From Phoenix dactylifera (taxonomy: Eukaryota > Streptophyta > Magnoliopsida > Arecales > Arecaceae), in NCBI RefSeq assembly GCF_009389715.1, contig NC_052399.1, positions 28,839,146-28,903,145 on the forward strand: a DNA stretch of 64,000 nt. Reading direction: 5' to 3'. Both the position numbers and the translations under genes were made by a program. Positions 14,165 through 26,297 of this stretch are shown in pieces. The number at the start of each line of letters is the position of its first letter. The stretch's first letter is position 1. The notes beneath the pieces were generated by a model. That model ran no database searches, was not told the origin of the DNA, and worked only from the letters and a program-made list of their open reading frames with translations.

Positions 14165-14290
14165 CTAGTCTGGCCACCTCCCATCGCACCTCCCCCTCCT
14201 CTCCTCCCCTCCACCTTCTCTCCACTAGTCTGGCCGCCCCTGTTCGACATCTCTCTCATCCTTCTCCTCCTCGTCCCCATAGTTTCCTCC
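14165..14290. repeat. Further CT-rich minisatellite units
   Basis: Two to three units with CTAGTCTGGCC cores and CCACCTCCC or CCTCCTC filler match the array at 13250-13545. The array therefore appears split by the 13590-14150 block. Confidence 0.5.
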
Positions 14291-14299
14291 TCCTTGAGT

Positions 14300-16900
14300 A
14301 TTCTCTCTTTTTAATTTTAAGAAAGAGATTTTTTTGGCAAAGCCCGCAGTTCGGTCCGAAAAAACCGAAACTCGATAAGTAGCAGGCTCAGGCCTAGAAA
14401 GTAAATCCGAAGGTTAAGCTGAGTCGGACCTAGGCCTAAAAAAAAATCAAGCGTTATCTTAGGCTGAACCTAATATGGCCCACCTATTGAGCAAGTGTAG
14501 TTGACGCCTTGCATTTTTTAGAATTTTTGAAACACAATTTTTGACTGAACACTTTTTTTTAAAAAAAAGGTGGGGCAACTAAATAAGATAGATTTTAAAA
14601 ATGTGTTTTGAAGACGTCTTAAATACCATCAATATTAGTTCCAAGGCTGAGGTAGGAGATTTTTTTGTGGGTAAAATGTATATATTCTAAATGCATCTTT
14701 TAGAATCATAAAACGAGAGGTCATGAAGCTGACAAAAAATAGAGAAGAGAGTCCTGGAGGATTCATCTCATGTGATTTGCAACAAATGATGACCAGTTTG
14801 CAACATTATTTGACTCTTTATGGATATGGGTTGCATCGAGATTGTTTAGAATCTTGTAGTTGAAGTTATCTTCCAACTCAGCTTGTATTACAATTTAAAG
14901 TTGTAGTAGTTAACTTACATAAAGTCTCAATTTTTATATTTGGAGGAGTTTGCGAAAAGAGAGGCATCCTTGGTAGACATTCCGTTGAACACCGTGCAAA
15001 TGGACATTAGGTCAGATTATTTGATGCACACAAAGACAAGGTAGAAAAAAGAATATATTTTTTAAAGAGGGAGAGTATTTTACCAAACAAGTCATGGGTA
15101 TCTGACATATTCATACCTAAGAATTTTTTCACAAAGTGGTGACAAGATATATTACTTGTACAAATCTTCTATTTTCGATCTATGATGTCAACCTATAGGG
15201 TTTTATTTTTTTTTTCTAATTTATTCTCTAGTCGAATGCAAGAGATTGCCATTTAATTTACCGGAAGCGGTGGTATCTTGGACAAAGATGTCGGTATTGG
15301 ATCATTGGTGGTGATGGCCTAGACATGAACCTAGGACTATGGAAGGGAGCGGGTGGCGGTGCAAGCTTGAGTAGGGTAGAAAAAGTGAAGAATAGAAAAA
15401 GTGAAGAAGAGCAGTGGAGTAGAGGGCTTGAAGTGACACATGGCAGAGCAGGTAGAGGATGTGAGCACTAGTGGAGGAGGAGTGGGAGGAAAGAAAGATA
15501 ATATTATTAAGTTGCAGCTTGAGAAACTCAACAAAATGTGTGATTTGAGTTGCAGGCATCCAAACAAGCGGGCTACAGTGCACCTGCAACTTGAGCTATA
15601 TGCAGCCCTACTTTCGGAATTCCAAATAGTCCCTTGGAGAAGATACGATCCTCCAAATATTATAAAGCAGAAGATTGGCATTATTCTCATGAGCTTATCT
15701 AGGTAATCACAATTTCTGAGTCACCCTCCACAATGTCTTGCTCAAGGTACAATGGTATAAATAAGGCCTTTCAAGGCCCTTTGGAACACTACCATGGGAA
15801 TTGCGATATGTATGACCATAAAATTCATTGTAAGTTATATTGCTGTTAAAATTGATCTTGAGGAAACTAGGAGTTGGAGGCTTCTAAGTGAAAAAGGTGA
15901 TCACATAGGTAGATAAACGCAAGGACTGTTGACAGGGAACCCTAGTTTCTCCAACTATCAAAGACCCCAATTGCATTATTATGAGTGAATTTTTGATACT
16001 TGAAGAACAGTTGTCATAATGATCAAGCATGAGTCATGGTGTGTATTTTCTAATATTCAGTCATTCCTTACCAGACAAATATGATAAGCAATATAGCATA
16101 TAAAAATCACATCATTTTTATCCTTGCTTCTTTCTGCCCTTCCTTAAGACATTAAAGAAGGTTATCCAAGGGAAAGAAGGGATGGTAACTACATTTGGAA
16201 TTGGTGCATTCTTCCATGCATTCACCACTCTTAGACATTCAAAGAGGATATGGCGTGGCCCTACACCAGGGCAACAATTGCGATAGAGGAATACATGAAG
16301 ACCACATTGATGAAGAACACTTCAGTAGGGGAGATGATTTTAAGTTGCTTCTCGAAGGAGCAATGCTATTTTCGGATGAGTACCAACCTTCCACACCTAG
16401 ACAATATCTTTGGTCAAGGAAGGGATGGCCCAGTAGAGCTTGTATCGTTTGCTCGACTAACTCGGGCTGAATGGTTGTGGTGGGCAGGTGAGTTTCGATC
16501 ACAAGTTGTTGTTATGGTATTATCACTAGCCCATTTTTTGTCTCTCCAATCCTCTTCCTTATCCTGAAGCCACTCTTGTGTTCTCCCATGTCTTCGGTGG
16601 ACTTCATGGGCAAGGCTTCTGCCACAGTGGCGATGATAATGGGCATTTATTCCTTTTCAAAAAAGCCGTTTGCAAGGACATTTAGATGACGAGGTTATTC
16701 AAGGCAAACGGATTGATTGGAGGGCCTTCAATTTGACACCTTCGGGCTTAAACTGTCAATAGAATCCAATTTCAAAACATAAGCACATACCACGACTGGC
16801 CGATGGTACAATATTCTCTGGTCCGGATGGTATGCGATTATGTTTGAATTGGATTTTTAGCTTGGCGAGAACATCGAAATTTCAATGAGGAAGTATGTGC
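14300..16900. other. Intergenic, no gene recognised
   Basis: AT-rich sequence with short open frames. The longest, such as 15440-15706 (+) and 16250-16567 (+), match no family I know. They have no flanking splice structure that extends them. Part of 14340-14520 is a dispersed repeat of the GGCCTAGG type. Confidence 0.5.
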
Positions 16901-16908
16901 AAATGCGG

Positions 16909-17550
16909 GCATGTGTTTAATCTCCCAAAGATTATATATTTGGAGAATTTTGGATACTTATACAAAACTATCGAACCTAAATTATAAGTTTTGGTTAGCC
17001 TTTTTGGTATTGGAGTAAACCCACTCGATAGCCAAGAGAACACTACAACATTAGTCCTTTAAGGATGATCGCAAGCTGATTATGATGTTTGCTATTGGAT
17101 TTGATTAGATTTGGACCCTTAGCTTGGTAGAATAAAGGCACGTGTTTAGTCCCACATCAGTTGTGTGTTGGAAAGATTATGGATGGGTATGTGAACCAAA
17201 ATAATAACTTATGGCTAGTCCTTTTTAGGTGAGATACTATGGGTTGTTACGTAGTGATGTACACGAGCTTGTTTTTAACCCCATATTGACATATGCTAGG
17301 GAGATCCTTGGTAGTTATATAAGGCTAAAGAACCTAAATAATACCTTTTAACTAGCATTTTTTGACAAGATCCTAGGTTGTTAGGGTCGTTAAAGGGTAT
17401 TAAAGCGGAATTGAACTATGTGTGTTTAGCTTCATATTGGTTATACTTTAGATTATCTTGGGTACTTATGCAAGCCAAACAACCTGTATAGTTCACTTCA
17501 ACTAGGCTGTTTTGATAAGATCTTGGTTTATTACAAGTAGGCCCTATAAA
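16909..17550 (+). repeat. Degenerate array of ~140 bp units (four copies)
   Basis: Four blocks starting near 16909, 17137, 17270 and 17411 share the same order of phrases: TGTGTTTAGTCCCACAT or a variant, then GGATACTTATACAA or TAGTTATATAAGG, then GAACCTAAAT, then TAGCNTTTTTTG, then GATCCTAGGTTGTTA. About 120 bases of other sequence lie between the first and second. The TTTAGTCCCACATCGG-like phrase is common in plant intergenic repeats. The copies differ strongly, so the array is old. Confidence 0.55.
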
Positions 17551-18425
17551 AACGCTAGCCTTGCAAGTGTTATGGACTCAACCCAAAAACTTAAATTGTT
17601 AGGAGGAGGATTGGCCCAGGCTAATAAACCTATGTGGCATCACTTTTATTAGTTAATATGGGACTATGATGCAAGGCCTTCCTTAGTGGATATTTATTTT
17701 TCACTTTTTCTTTTTGTTTGTGTGAAACTATAAAAAAATGTTATTATTATATTAATGTTTCTCTCTCATGGGCATTGCGTGTTTCCAATTGATATGGCCT
17801 AAATTTGATTTGCTTATCATGAGCTAACACATAGCCCAGCAGCAGATCAATCTAGATAGGACTTCTATTCTCCGATTGATCCGGATAAGAAAAATCAAGA
17901 GATAATCTCCAATGGGACAGAAACTCTTCGTCTATGAAAGGCACTCAAGAACCAGGCATGCGCAAGATACAACTTACTCTACATCATATTCTCTTTTCTC
18001 GCATGTTATTCCTAATATCCTATCCGATTTTGTAGGTCAGCATCTTTACATGGCAGATCGGCGCGGCGCCCTTCTCGTCTCTAGATCATCAGACCGGATT
18101 TTGGGCATCAACACCAATATTAGTAGAAATACAGAAGTGCATGCGAAAGCATTGGAAGTGTGTAGGATCGGCGGCTAGTGCTGTAGATGGCCGGCGGTCA
18201 GCCTTCATTTTATCTCATCTCATGCAGTATTACTAGTAAAGAGTGTTCAGGCGGCATAGACCTTGTTTGGTGAGTTATTTGAGTTTTTTTTTTTTTTTTT
18301 TGCGAGACCAACATTCCCTACAAACATAAGCTGACACGGTGCATTGTATGGACCACCCACTTCACAGGCCTAGCCTGCTAAGCTACTTGGGTTTCATCAC
18401 CACCATTTTCCGCCACATTAGTAGA
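17551..18425. other. Intergenic and ACP upstream region
   Basis: Contains a common plant intergenic phrase (AACCCAAAAACTTAAATTG, near 17580) and a T-run near 18283-18301. No coding sequence was recognised. The last part is probably the ACP promoter. Confidence 0.4.
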
Positions 18426-18431
18426 GAAGTC

Positions 18432-18438
18432 TATATAC
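18432..18438 (+). promoter_or_regulatory. Candidate TATA box of the ACP gene
   Basis: TATATAC lies about 100 bases before the ATG at 18536. A start ~30 bases downstream would leave a 5' leader of about 70 nt. This is positional evidence only. Confidence 0.35.
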
Positions 18439-18535
18439 GAGCAACCTAAACTCCCCACTTCCATGTCACTCAAGTTTGGGTTCGAAGAAGTTCCGTGCTT
18501 CATTTCTTCCTCAAGGTGCTCACCTAAAGAAGAGC

Positions 18536-19251
18536 ATGGCTGCATTCATTTCCATCTCTTCTATGGCGATGTCTCTACCAGTAGCTGTAAGGCCAAAACC
18601 TAACAAGCTTGCCATGGTAATTATAGTTCGCTATTTCTTGCTGAGTGTCATGTTGCCTTCCTCCAAAATTTGTTATCCTATGTTATCTGTAGTGCTGATT
18701 AAGCTATAATACTTTTTGGCTTGAGCAGAGGGTTTGTGGACCAAGACTTGGACGAAAGATTCAACATGGAGGTGCAAGACTACAGTCTCCACTCCCAAGA
18801 TGTTCCAGGAGTACTAGTCCAATCTCATGCTCCATGGTGGAAATTCTCTCTACTTTGTGTCACTCGATCCATTGGATCTTACATGTTCCAAGACTTGATT
18901 TTGTTTTGAAGAATGACGCTTGTTCAATGCAGGCTAAATCTGAAGTTCTGCGAATTGTTCAAAGCACCATTGCGAAGCAGCTGTCGATTGATGAGAGCAC
19001 TGTGACGCCCCAAACAAAGTTTGCTGATTTGGGTGCTGATTCTCTCGACACGGTAAGTGATTTCCAAATTTCTACTTGGACTCTATGCTTTATCTTGGTG
19101 CATGATTTGAAGTTAATGGTGTCAGGTGGAGATTATGATGGCATTGGAGGAGAGGTTTCAAGTGTCGATAGGAGAAGGTGGAGCTGAAAACATTGCAACT
19201 GTTCAAGATGCCGCCGACCTCATCGGAAAAGTGAAAGCAGAGGGTGCTTAA
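18536..19251 (+). CDS. ACP: Plastid acyl carrier protein (type II fatty acid synthase)
   Basis: Four exons: 18536-18616, 18729-18836, 18933-19052, 19126-19251; 435 nt, 144 residues. ACP carries the growing acyl chain on a phosphopantetheine arm during fatty acid synthesis in the plastid. The first two exons encode a Ser/Arg-rich, acid-poor transit peptide ([15 protein letters not shown] onward, ending near SPISCS). The mature part starts near residue 64 ([10 protein letters not shown]). The attachment motif is GADSLDT, with the modified serine at residue 100, about 37 into the mature protein as in the family. The C-terminal [11 protein letters not shown] is also typical. The ATG at 18536 is the first in frame; the open frame before it starts only at a TTG. 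Intron 2 (18837-18932) is 96 nt with no stop in frame, so its removal is inferred from the transit/mature border and the GCAG acceptor. The particular isoform cannot be told. Confidence 0.93.
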
Positions 19252-19299
19252 CGACGGCAATGCCGGATATGTCTAATCTGAAAGCATTGATCTTGAAAC

Positions 19300-19645
19300 A
19301 AGAAAAATAAGTTTCATAAACAGTAGTTTCATGTCAATTTCTGGTTATTGGTCTTCCTACGTTTTGCTTTGGAATTTTGTTTTTCTAGTCTTCCAGTTTT
19401 ACAAGGATAAAGAATCCTTGTGGTTTTTTTCACCATTCTTCAATGGGAAATCTTCCCCTTTTTTTTTATGGAATGAATGAAGCAATGATCTCTTTCTACA
19501 TCAACATGAAAGAAGAAGAAGAAATAAATTTCATAAACTTTAGTTTTATGTCAATTTTCTGGTAGTTGGTCTTGGGAATTTTTTGCTTTGATATTTTGTG
19601 CATCCAGTCTTCAGGTTTTTTTTAGTACACAAAGGATAAATTTGA
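19300..19645 (+). repeat. Tandem duplication of ~209 bp in the ACP 3' region
   Basis: Phrases at about 19305-19412 (AATAAGTTTCATAAAC, TAGTTTCATGTCAATTT, TTGGTCTT, TTTTGCTTTGG, AGTCTTC, AAAGGATAAA-like) recur in the same order at about 19514-19640 with many point differences. The duplicated piece includes likely 3' UTR. Confidence 0.6.
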
Positions 19646-19716
19646 GTCATTTGACAAGAGGAGAAAGCCTTTCCTTCCTTCCGGTTTATTTTATGAAAAC
19701 TAATAAAAAAATTTTA

Positions 19717-19789
19717 TGGAGACGCGGGGAATCGAACCCCGTGCCTCTCGCATGCGAAGCGAGCGCTCTACCATATGAGCTACGTCCCC
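19717..19789 (-). tRNA. tRNA-Ala(CGC): tRNA-Ala, anticodon CGC
   Basis: On the minus strand a complete 73-nt cloverleaf can be folded. The acceptor arm GGGGACG pairs with CGTCTCC (one G:U), with discriminator A. The D-arm is GCTC...GAGC, the anticodon stem CTCGC/GCGAG has loop TTCGCAT giving CGC, and the T-arm contains GGTTCGATTCC. The internal promoter boxes A (TAGCTCATATGG) and B (GGTTCGATTCC) are intact. No intron and no encoded CCA, as expected for a nuclear tRNA gene. Box B and all stems are intact, so it is probably functional. Confidence 0.96.
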
Positions 19790-20757
19790 AAGTGCCATTG
19801 TTTCGCAAAACATTTTATCTTGATGCTTTAACCCTGGTGGACATTCCTTTTGTAATTTATTTTATTCAAAAATTATAAGGATTTGTCGGCAGAAAAGGTT
19901 CATAAGGATGAAAAGGAATCTCGTGCCGGCAATGGCACAGAGAACACTAAGAAAAAATAATGTTATTTATATGGATATAACAACAGTAGTAGTTTAAGAA
20001 ATAGAATACTACCAATTGTAGGCTATCCTAATGAATGAAAAATCACTTCATGCATGTGGTGTTGGTAGCACTAGAAAGTGGGAAACTTTCATGAAAAACC
20101 ATGTTTATTTCCTCATATCAAACCGATCGGTGTCTTTTTCGGTTATGTTGTTATATTCTGAGGAGATGAACTATTAGATTCAAATTGCATATCTGAGCAA
20201 CTAACAGGGTCTAGATTAACTTTTAGCCTTGTAGTAGGTCATTGTACATCGATCCCACCACCATTGGTTCTTAAGGTTGGGATTTTTGCATACCAAAAAA
20301 AAAAAAAAAAAAAAGATTGGATGCCTGGCAAGTTTTGGTTAAAAAAAACATCTGGTGTGGAATAGTTTACTAGCAAATAGCAACGCCCTTATAATGTTTA
20401 TCTTTAGTCGAAACTATCTTTAGTTGAAAAAAGATATATAAAGAATGTTGAATCAGTCACAGTTCAGGAGTTAGCAGCAAATGAACAGGATTTAAGCCTC
20501 TAGAAACTTGCTTCTACTTTACACCGACTCTTTTAAGTAATCAACCTTATTCTAGAAAAATAATCATTCTATAGCATTCTTCTTGATTGTAGATAATCTT
20601 TATAATATGGGCAAGTTGCTGGACATAGTTGGCGCATCCACTTAGAGCTTCAGAGGAACCATGCTCATCCAGATATAATCGAGTCTGCCCATTATCATAC
20701 AATTTCCATCAACAACTAAAACTTTGTCAACTCTTTTTAGAACCATAACTAGATTTA
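19790..20757. other. Intergenic, no gene seen
   Basis: AT-rich spacer with a 20-base A-run near 20296-20316. No coding frame or RNA gene was recognised. Confidence 0.5.
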
Positions 20758-21041
20758 GGGTATATTTGGTTTGCGATCTGAATCGAAATCAGAATTAGAA
20801 TGAAAAGCGGCATAGCCATATTCTCCGACGTGTTTGGTCCATCATTGGAATTGGAATTGAAATAGAATTTAAGTACCAGATAAGAATTCAGATTAGATTT
20901 ACGAAGATTAGAGTATTCTCATTCTTCTTGAAATCAGAATGAGCATAGGACTCCTCCCAACCAAACAACTGAAATAGAAGTCACTCCTTTCCATTTCCAT
21001 CCAAAGCCTAACTCTCTCCAAGACTCCAACCAAATATGTTC
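20758..21041. mobile_element. MITE, PIF/Harbinger (Tourist-like), 284 bp
   Basis: The ends are imperfect inverted repeats: GGGTATATTTGGTTTG on the left and, read inward from the right, GAACATATTTGGTTGG. Both sides are flanked by TTA (20755-20757 and 21042-21044), the target duplication of PIF/Harbinger elements. The interior has GAATC/GAATT-rich wording and no coding capacity. Three relatives lie at 26101, 42995 and 43926. Confidence 0.75.
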
Positions 21042-21582
21042 TTAATTTGGGATGTAGAGGATAAGAACATAATACAAACTCGAATAAACTGTTCCCATAT
21101 AGTTTAACTTCATACGTTTTCCTATGGTTATTGTACTTGCGACTTTTGAATGAAATGTGCTTCTAACTTGGTCTTCATTCAAGGAAAAAAAATCATGCAT
21201 CTACGTCATTACACCTTTTAACTTTGGCATCAAAGTTCACAGCAGTAATGGTCAGATCGGACATGACAAATGCAAAAAAAATTTGGTTGGATACAGAGCC
21301 AAGAGCCATCATTCAATTTACAAAGCAAAACTCCAAACAGGCATTGGAGGGGGGAAGACCAAGAACACTCCTGCTTTGCAAAACTCGCTTAAACCTACCG
21401 AGGTTTTCTCTCCATCACTCCACCCAAGCACTCCTTGTCCCCTAGTGTTTTCCCTACGCTCCCTCGCAATTTTATTACTACTACTATTACTACAAAAATC
21501 TGCATTTGTATACAGATTTATAAACAGCACTGTCTCCACCACACTGAAGTGAACTGTAATCCTTCTCCTCTTTAACTCGGTC

Positions 21583-22978
21583 TCATCTATCCAGAGAACT
21601 TATCACCACCCTGCGACGAAATCAAGCAAATTAGGTGCAGATAACAAAATAAAAACAAAAAAGAGTATTTTGCTTTTTTCCTTTAATTTTTTGCCCTTCT
21701 CTTTTGTTTTAGCTTTGTCAGAAACAAGAGTCTTCTGGTTGACAAAAAAATAATTATAATCTTAAACCATATTAACCATCAAATCTATGTGCCCCTGGTT
21801 TGGATGGATCATGATAGACTCGGATAATTATTACATGCAGTTCCATATAGGTCCTCGCTTTTCAACAAATTAACAATTTCTTTATGCATAAAGCCCCAGG
21901 AACTAGGAACCAGGAACCAGGAAAGGAACATGCCAAAGAGATATGCGTGGTTCTCCCGAACTTTTTTGGTAACAAGGAAAATTTTCAAGAGATTTAAAAG
22001 AATTTAGTTTTTCATTTGGGTACAGTAGATCCCGCCGGCCACCAAAATTTTATAGAACGCTATATGTTCATCAAGTGAAGAAAGTTGGTAAACATTCAAA
22101 GAAATTGATATGTTCACATATTTCTGTCATAATATATCATGATAACCTGGTAAAAGTTCTGAATAAGTTGCTGATTCTGATAGAATAATATGTTCATGGT
22201 GAAAAATACTTATTCTCATAAAATTATTATTTAGTTCAACTAATTCCCGAGATAAATATCTAAACAAAAAACCTTTGTGAATCTACATGAATGTTCTTAT
22301 CAAATTAACAAAGAGAGATGATGTTCTTATCTCATCTTAAACATATCTAATTCATCACCATAAAACTTACAAGTTCTGAACGCGAGGCAAACCAAATAAA
22401 ACCAGCAAAGCAGGTATGAAAACATATGCAACCATATCCATTTTCTGCGCTAAATTTGAAAGAAGGGAAAAGAACAGACCAGTCGTAAACGGTCGGGTTC
22501 CGGGGCTGTGCCGTCTCCATACCCTCCGCCGTTGGCGTCGGCTTCTTCTTCAGCCTCCTCCATTCTCCTCTCGGCCCCGTAGCTACAAACAAAAAATAAC
22601 AAGCAAAGCCGGGGGGCAAAAAGGGATTTTCAATCTTCTCCTTCCTTCTAGAACGTTCTAGGGGGTTCTAGAAGGGGTGTACTCACGGGTGAGGGGGGAG
22701 CTGGGGACGCTAGCTGGCGAGGAGGGGGCGGAGGAACCGGAGTCGAGGGCGCTGCGGGGGGAGGAGGCGCCGGAGGAGGCTGTGCGCAGGATGGTGATGC
22801 TCCGGGTGACCTGGAGGCCGCCGGGCGCCGCGGCAGCTTCGGCGACGGCGGCGGCGGCTGCGGAGGCGGAGGAGGAGGAGGAGGGGGAGAAGGATGAGTA
22901 CTTGCGGAGCTTGCCGAGGCCGGAGTCCGGCCGGGGACCGGCCATCGTATCGTCCCACAGCTGGTCGAGAAGTCCCAT
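21583..22978 (-). CDS. Dormancy/auxin-associated protein (DRM1/ARP family)
   Basis: Three exons in transcription order: 22978-22687, 22582-22480, 21610-21583; 423 nt, 140 residues. The N-terminus MGLLDQLWDDTMAGPRP and GLGKLRKYSSFSPS is the family signature. It is followed by a Ser/Ala-rich stretch, TRSITILR, an SAPSSPASVPSSP block, a basic patch (RRLKKKP) and the conserved end PTVYDWVVISSLDR. The last exon encodes only the final ten residues and was found by its match to that ending; its acceptor is TCGCAG. The first donor is a strong GTGAGT. Proteins of this family are small, disordered and rise in dormant or sugar-starved tissue and fall with auxin; their molecular activity is not established. 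Exon 1 is very GC-rich, so low-complexity frames appear on both strands there. Confidence 0.92.
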
Positions 22979-23160
22979 TCTCCCCTCTTCTTCTTATTGT
23001 AATCCGTCCAAGGGAAACTCAAGACGGAGCCCCTGAATCCCCTGTCTTCTAAGCTCCTTCGTATGGGGGAGGGTGGGGTTTTATGGAAGAGAGGAAGGGG
23101 ATGAGGGAGAGAATTTTGGCGACCTCGCAGGGGGATTCTTTTGGATAAGGTCATTTTTGT
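22979..23160 (-). promoter_or_regulatory. GC-rich 5' leader/promoter of the DRM1-type gene
   Basis: GC-rich sequence directly upstream of the ATG ends near 23150, after which the DNA becomes AT-rich. It is the expected place for the 5' UTR and core promoter. No clear TATA box was found. Confidence 0.4.
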
Positions 23161-26100
23161 CCCTCAATCGGCTTGCCTGAATTGGCTCGGCTCCGGCTTG
23201 CTACTACTTGGGCATATGGGCCTTAAGAAAATTCAGAAATACAAAGGAACAAGTTGATGGGCCTGATCTCTAGTTCTCTAGGAAGCTACCCTATCTCTGT
23301 GATTTGTGCCATACTTTTGCATAGGATGAGCTTTAGGTGTAAGAGAATGCTTGTTTCATAGTGGCACTCTTTATTATACTTGATTATTCTTGTAACAGTT
23401 CTATTTAATCATTCATACATGACGTTAGCTACTAGTCTTTTTCTTAAACTATGAGGGATGTTCGGTGCTCGAGGCCCGAACATGTGGAGGCGATAGCTAT
23501 ATTAATACATAAGAATTGCATATAACCCGCTTTCTCCTTTTTAACCTCATTAGAGTGAAAAAATTATCACTGATTGAGGAAAAAAAAGTGACTACGAAAA
23601 GAACCTTTTTAGAAAACGATTACAATGTATTTTTTATATAGTAAAAAATAAGCAAAAAAAGATTTAAAGGACTTGAAACTAATTGTTTTCAAGTCTTCTT
23701 GCATATCTCTAACTAAGTTTTTTTGTGGTTGTTTTGTTTTTGTTATATAATTTCTTATATGTGTATTTGAGTAAGCAATTTTTTTTTCCAAATGAGACAA
23801 AGAAATAAAATATCAGAGGAAGATGCATGTTATATATATTGCATGTTTTTCATGTTTTTTCTTTTTTTAATCTTTGGAGTCAAGTAGAAATGAATAGAAC
23901 TCCTTTAACTTTTAGTCTTTCAATATTGAAGCCAAAAGCATTAGCAATCGATCGATGGAAACCTTACTAGGATGATTTCAATCATCAAAATAAAAATAAT
24001 AATTAATCTTGACAGTCTCCGCTCAAATATAATCACAAATCTAATTTTCTTTATATAATCCATTTATTGGGATGTAACGTGATGGAGATTTTTATCTGTA
24101 CGCATACGTAGAGCAACATATATATAGTGAGAAGGGTTAATAGTAGGTAGATCAAAGTGGTGAATAAACATTAAATCTTTATCAACCTGTTTCTTTCACT
24201 AAACACCTCACTTCATTAACGACTCTTTGTTAATTGTACACATAAATAATTGGTCAAAGAGAGTTCAATTTAATATAACATCTTTTCCTACTCCCCAGCT
24301 AATTATCCATGTTGCATAATCTATTTGCGTTGGGAGAATATAAATGTTACCATCAAAGACAAGGATGTCCTGCTATTTTTTCTTAGCTCACTTAATGGAT
24401 GTAGCTATCTTTTCACGTCACATGATCAACAAGTCAAAACAATCACTAAATGTTACTATTTAATTATTGGAATCCTGCTTTTATTCAGATCCACGTTTGT
24501 TTTTTTTTTTTTTTGTTTTTTTTTTTTGTTGAAATAATAGTATTAATTTCAACTACTTGGTGATGATGTAAATGCAGTGGATTGGGCTTTTCTTAAGTCC
24601 AATTGGAGTCTCCGAGCAAACTGAGACGGCTCGAGCCGAGCCATCTTTGACGGAGCCCAAAAATAGAGGAGAAGAGACGCGAAAGGTCTGGGAGCCGTTG
24701 ACGAAGTAAACCCTTGGTGGGCCCCATGTTTCCAGTTTCCAAGAAATGGATAAGATCCGTATCTAACTGGGCCAGCCACATCGCGACACGTGGTGGGGCC
24801 CACTTTTCCTACTTAGCTTCAAGATTTAGAATGCCATGCAAATAATTGCCTAAATTTAAGAATTATATTATTAGATACCACGCTGTCCATGCTTGTTATT
24901 GCACAAATACAACGCAATACTTTGTGCAAACATTAATTTAGTAAAGAAATTGTGAGGGATTGAATTGGCTATTCTATTTAGCAAGTCCATTAAAATAGAA
25001 AAATGGATATGGTTTTTCTTTAGGACACCAAGCAAATTTGAACCTGTCATCTATGTGAAAAAAAAGAAGGGAAAAAACAAGCTATAATTAGAAGCAATTG
25101 ATAGGATTGACTGGTTTTTTCTGCCACCCTCTTTACCAAAACAATGCAACCAGCTCAATTTAGGGCAACATATATTTATCAGCATGGAGGGACAACCAAT
25201 TAAAATTTACATTTTTAGCATGCAAAGACCAACTAAAATAGAATAAAGGTGAAAAGCTCTGCTTTTGATAGGTAAATATTATCCAATCCAATTGTTAAGG
25301 ACCATCTGTGGCTGTTTTTGTCATACATCCAATAATAATATATGACCTATTTGAGTTGGGTTACCCTTGTGGAGCACTTGGAAGTTTGTCCCCTCCCTTT
25401 GGGTGGATGTGAGAATCTTGTGGGGTTTAGTTGAAACAAAAGCTATGATTAACATCAATCTAAATAAGTAATTGGGTCCCTTTATGTTGTCAATGGCAGT
25501 CAGCATCACTCACTAGGAGCTTGTCCCTTGTATTGGCCATGCACATCGCTGTATCCTTAGTTGATTAGTTTATTTCGATACCACCTATTCAAGAGAGTGT
25601 TGGTTTTCTATTGCTGTCATTAGCATTGGTGATAAGGTCTAAGAAAGCTGTGGTATGTTTGGAATCATTCTAAGGTCAGGGATGGTGCCTGTCTTCTGAG
25701 AAATAACAGCTGTGGTTAAGATTTTTTTCCTTTTGTTTTTTTTTTTTTTTGGCTAGGAGATTTGGCGACAGAAGCAATGCAACCATCCATATACGGATGC
25801 TGTGGTCGTAATCTTGCAAGAGGATAGGAAGCATCGGACAGAATGTCAAACAACTTCTAGGTTTGATTGGTGTTTGCCATGTACCCTAGTGCTAGTGTGC
25901 TACAAGGAGTACGTTTTTAGGTCTTCTTTTCATCAGTTTCCCTGCAGCCTTGCGTGCGATATGGGAAAGACTTTACGTGTAAGATTGGATGTTTGCCATA
26001 ATTATTGTCAACAAATACATAATCCTTCCGGAAAAAATGCCCATTAACTTGTAGATATATAGAATACAATACGATATAACTGTTCATCACGACATCATTA
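23161..26100. other. Intergenic, no gene seen
   Basis: AT-rich spacer with T-runs (24499-24528, 25737-25750). A short GC-richer piece at about 24570-24805 carries CACGTGGTGGGGCCCAC (24787-24803), which joins a G-box and a GGGCCCAC element of the kind found in plant promoters. No gene was found next to it. Confidence 0.45.
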
Positions 26101-26297
26101 CAGGCTTGTTTGGTTGAAGAAAGTTTGCCTTTTGAATAAAAAACATTTAGTTGAAGAGAGTTTCATTTCCATTTCGATTCTGAAGAAGAATTGGAATATC
26201 CTAATTCTCTATGATCCAATTTCTACTCTTCTATAGCATTAAATCTAATTTCGATTCTATTATAATTCTGATGTTCCGATTCTGATCACGAATCAAA
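26101..26297. mobile_element. MITE relative, inverted orientation
   Basis: Starts after TTA with CAGGCTTGTTTGGTTG and ends near GAATCAAATGGACCTG, whose reverse reads CAGGTCCATTTGATTC. Read on the minus strand, the interior (GATCAGAATCGGAA, AATCGAAATTAGA) follows the same order as the 20758 element. The right-hand TTA is not preserved. Confidence 0.5.

Noticed and set aside
15440-15706. Possible small gene
   Set aside because: No family match, no splice partners and repeats all around.
18476-18535. Upstream extension of ACP
   Set aside because: It starts at TTG; the first real ATG is 18536, which gives a normal transit peptide.
22648-23154. Proline-rich minus-strand frame and serine/alanine frames over DRM1 exon 1
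   Set aside because: They are shadows of the GC-rich DRM1 coding exon in other frames.
24570-24805. Possible promoter with G-box and GGGCCCAC
   Set aside because: No gene could be found on either side; noted only in the region entry.
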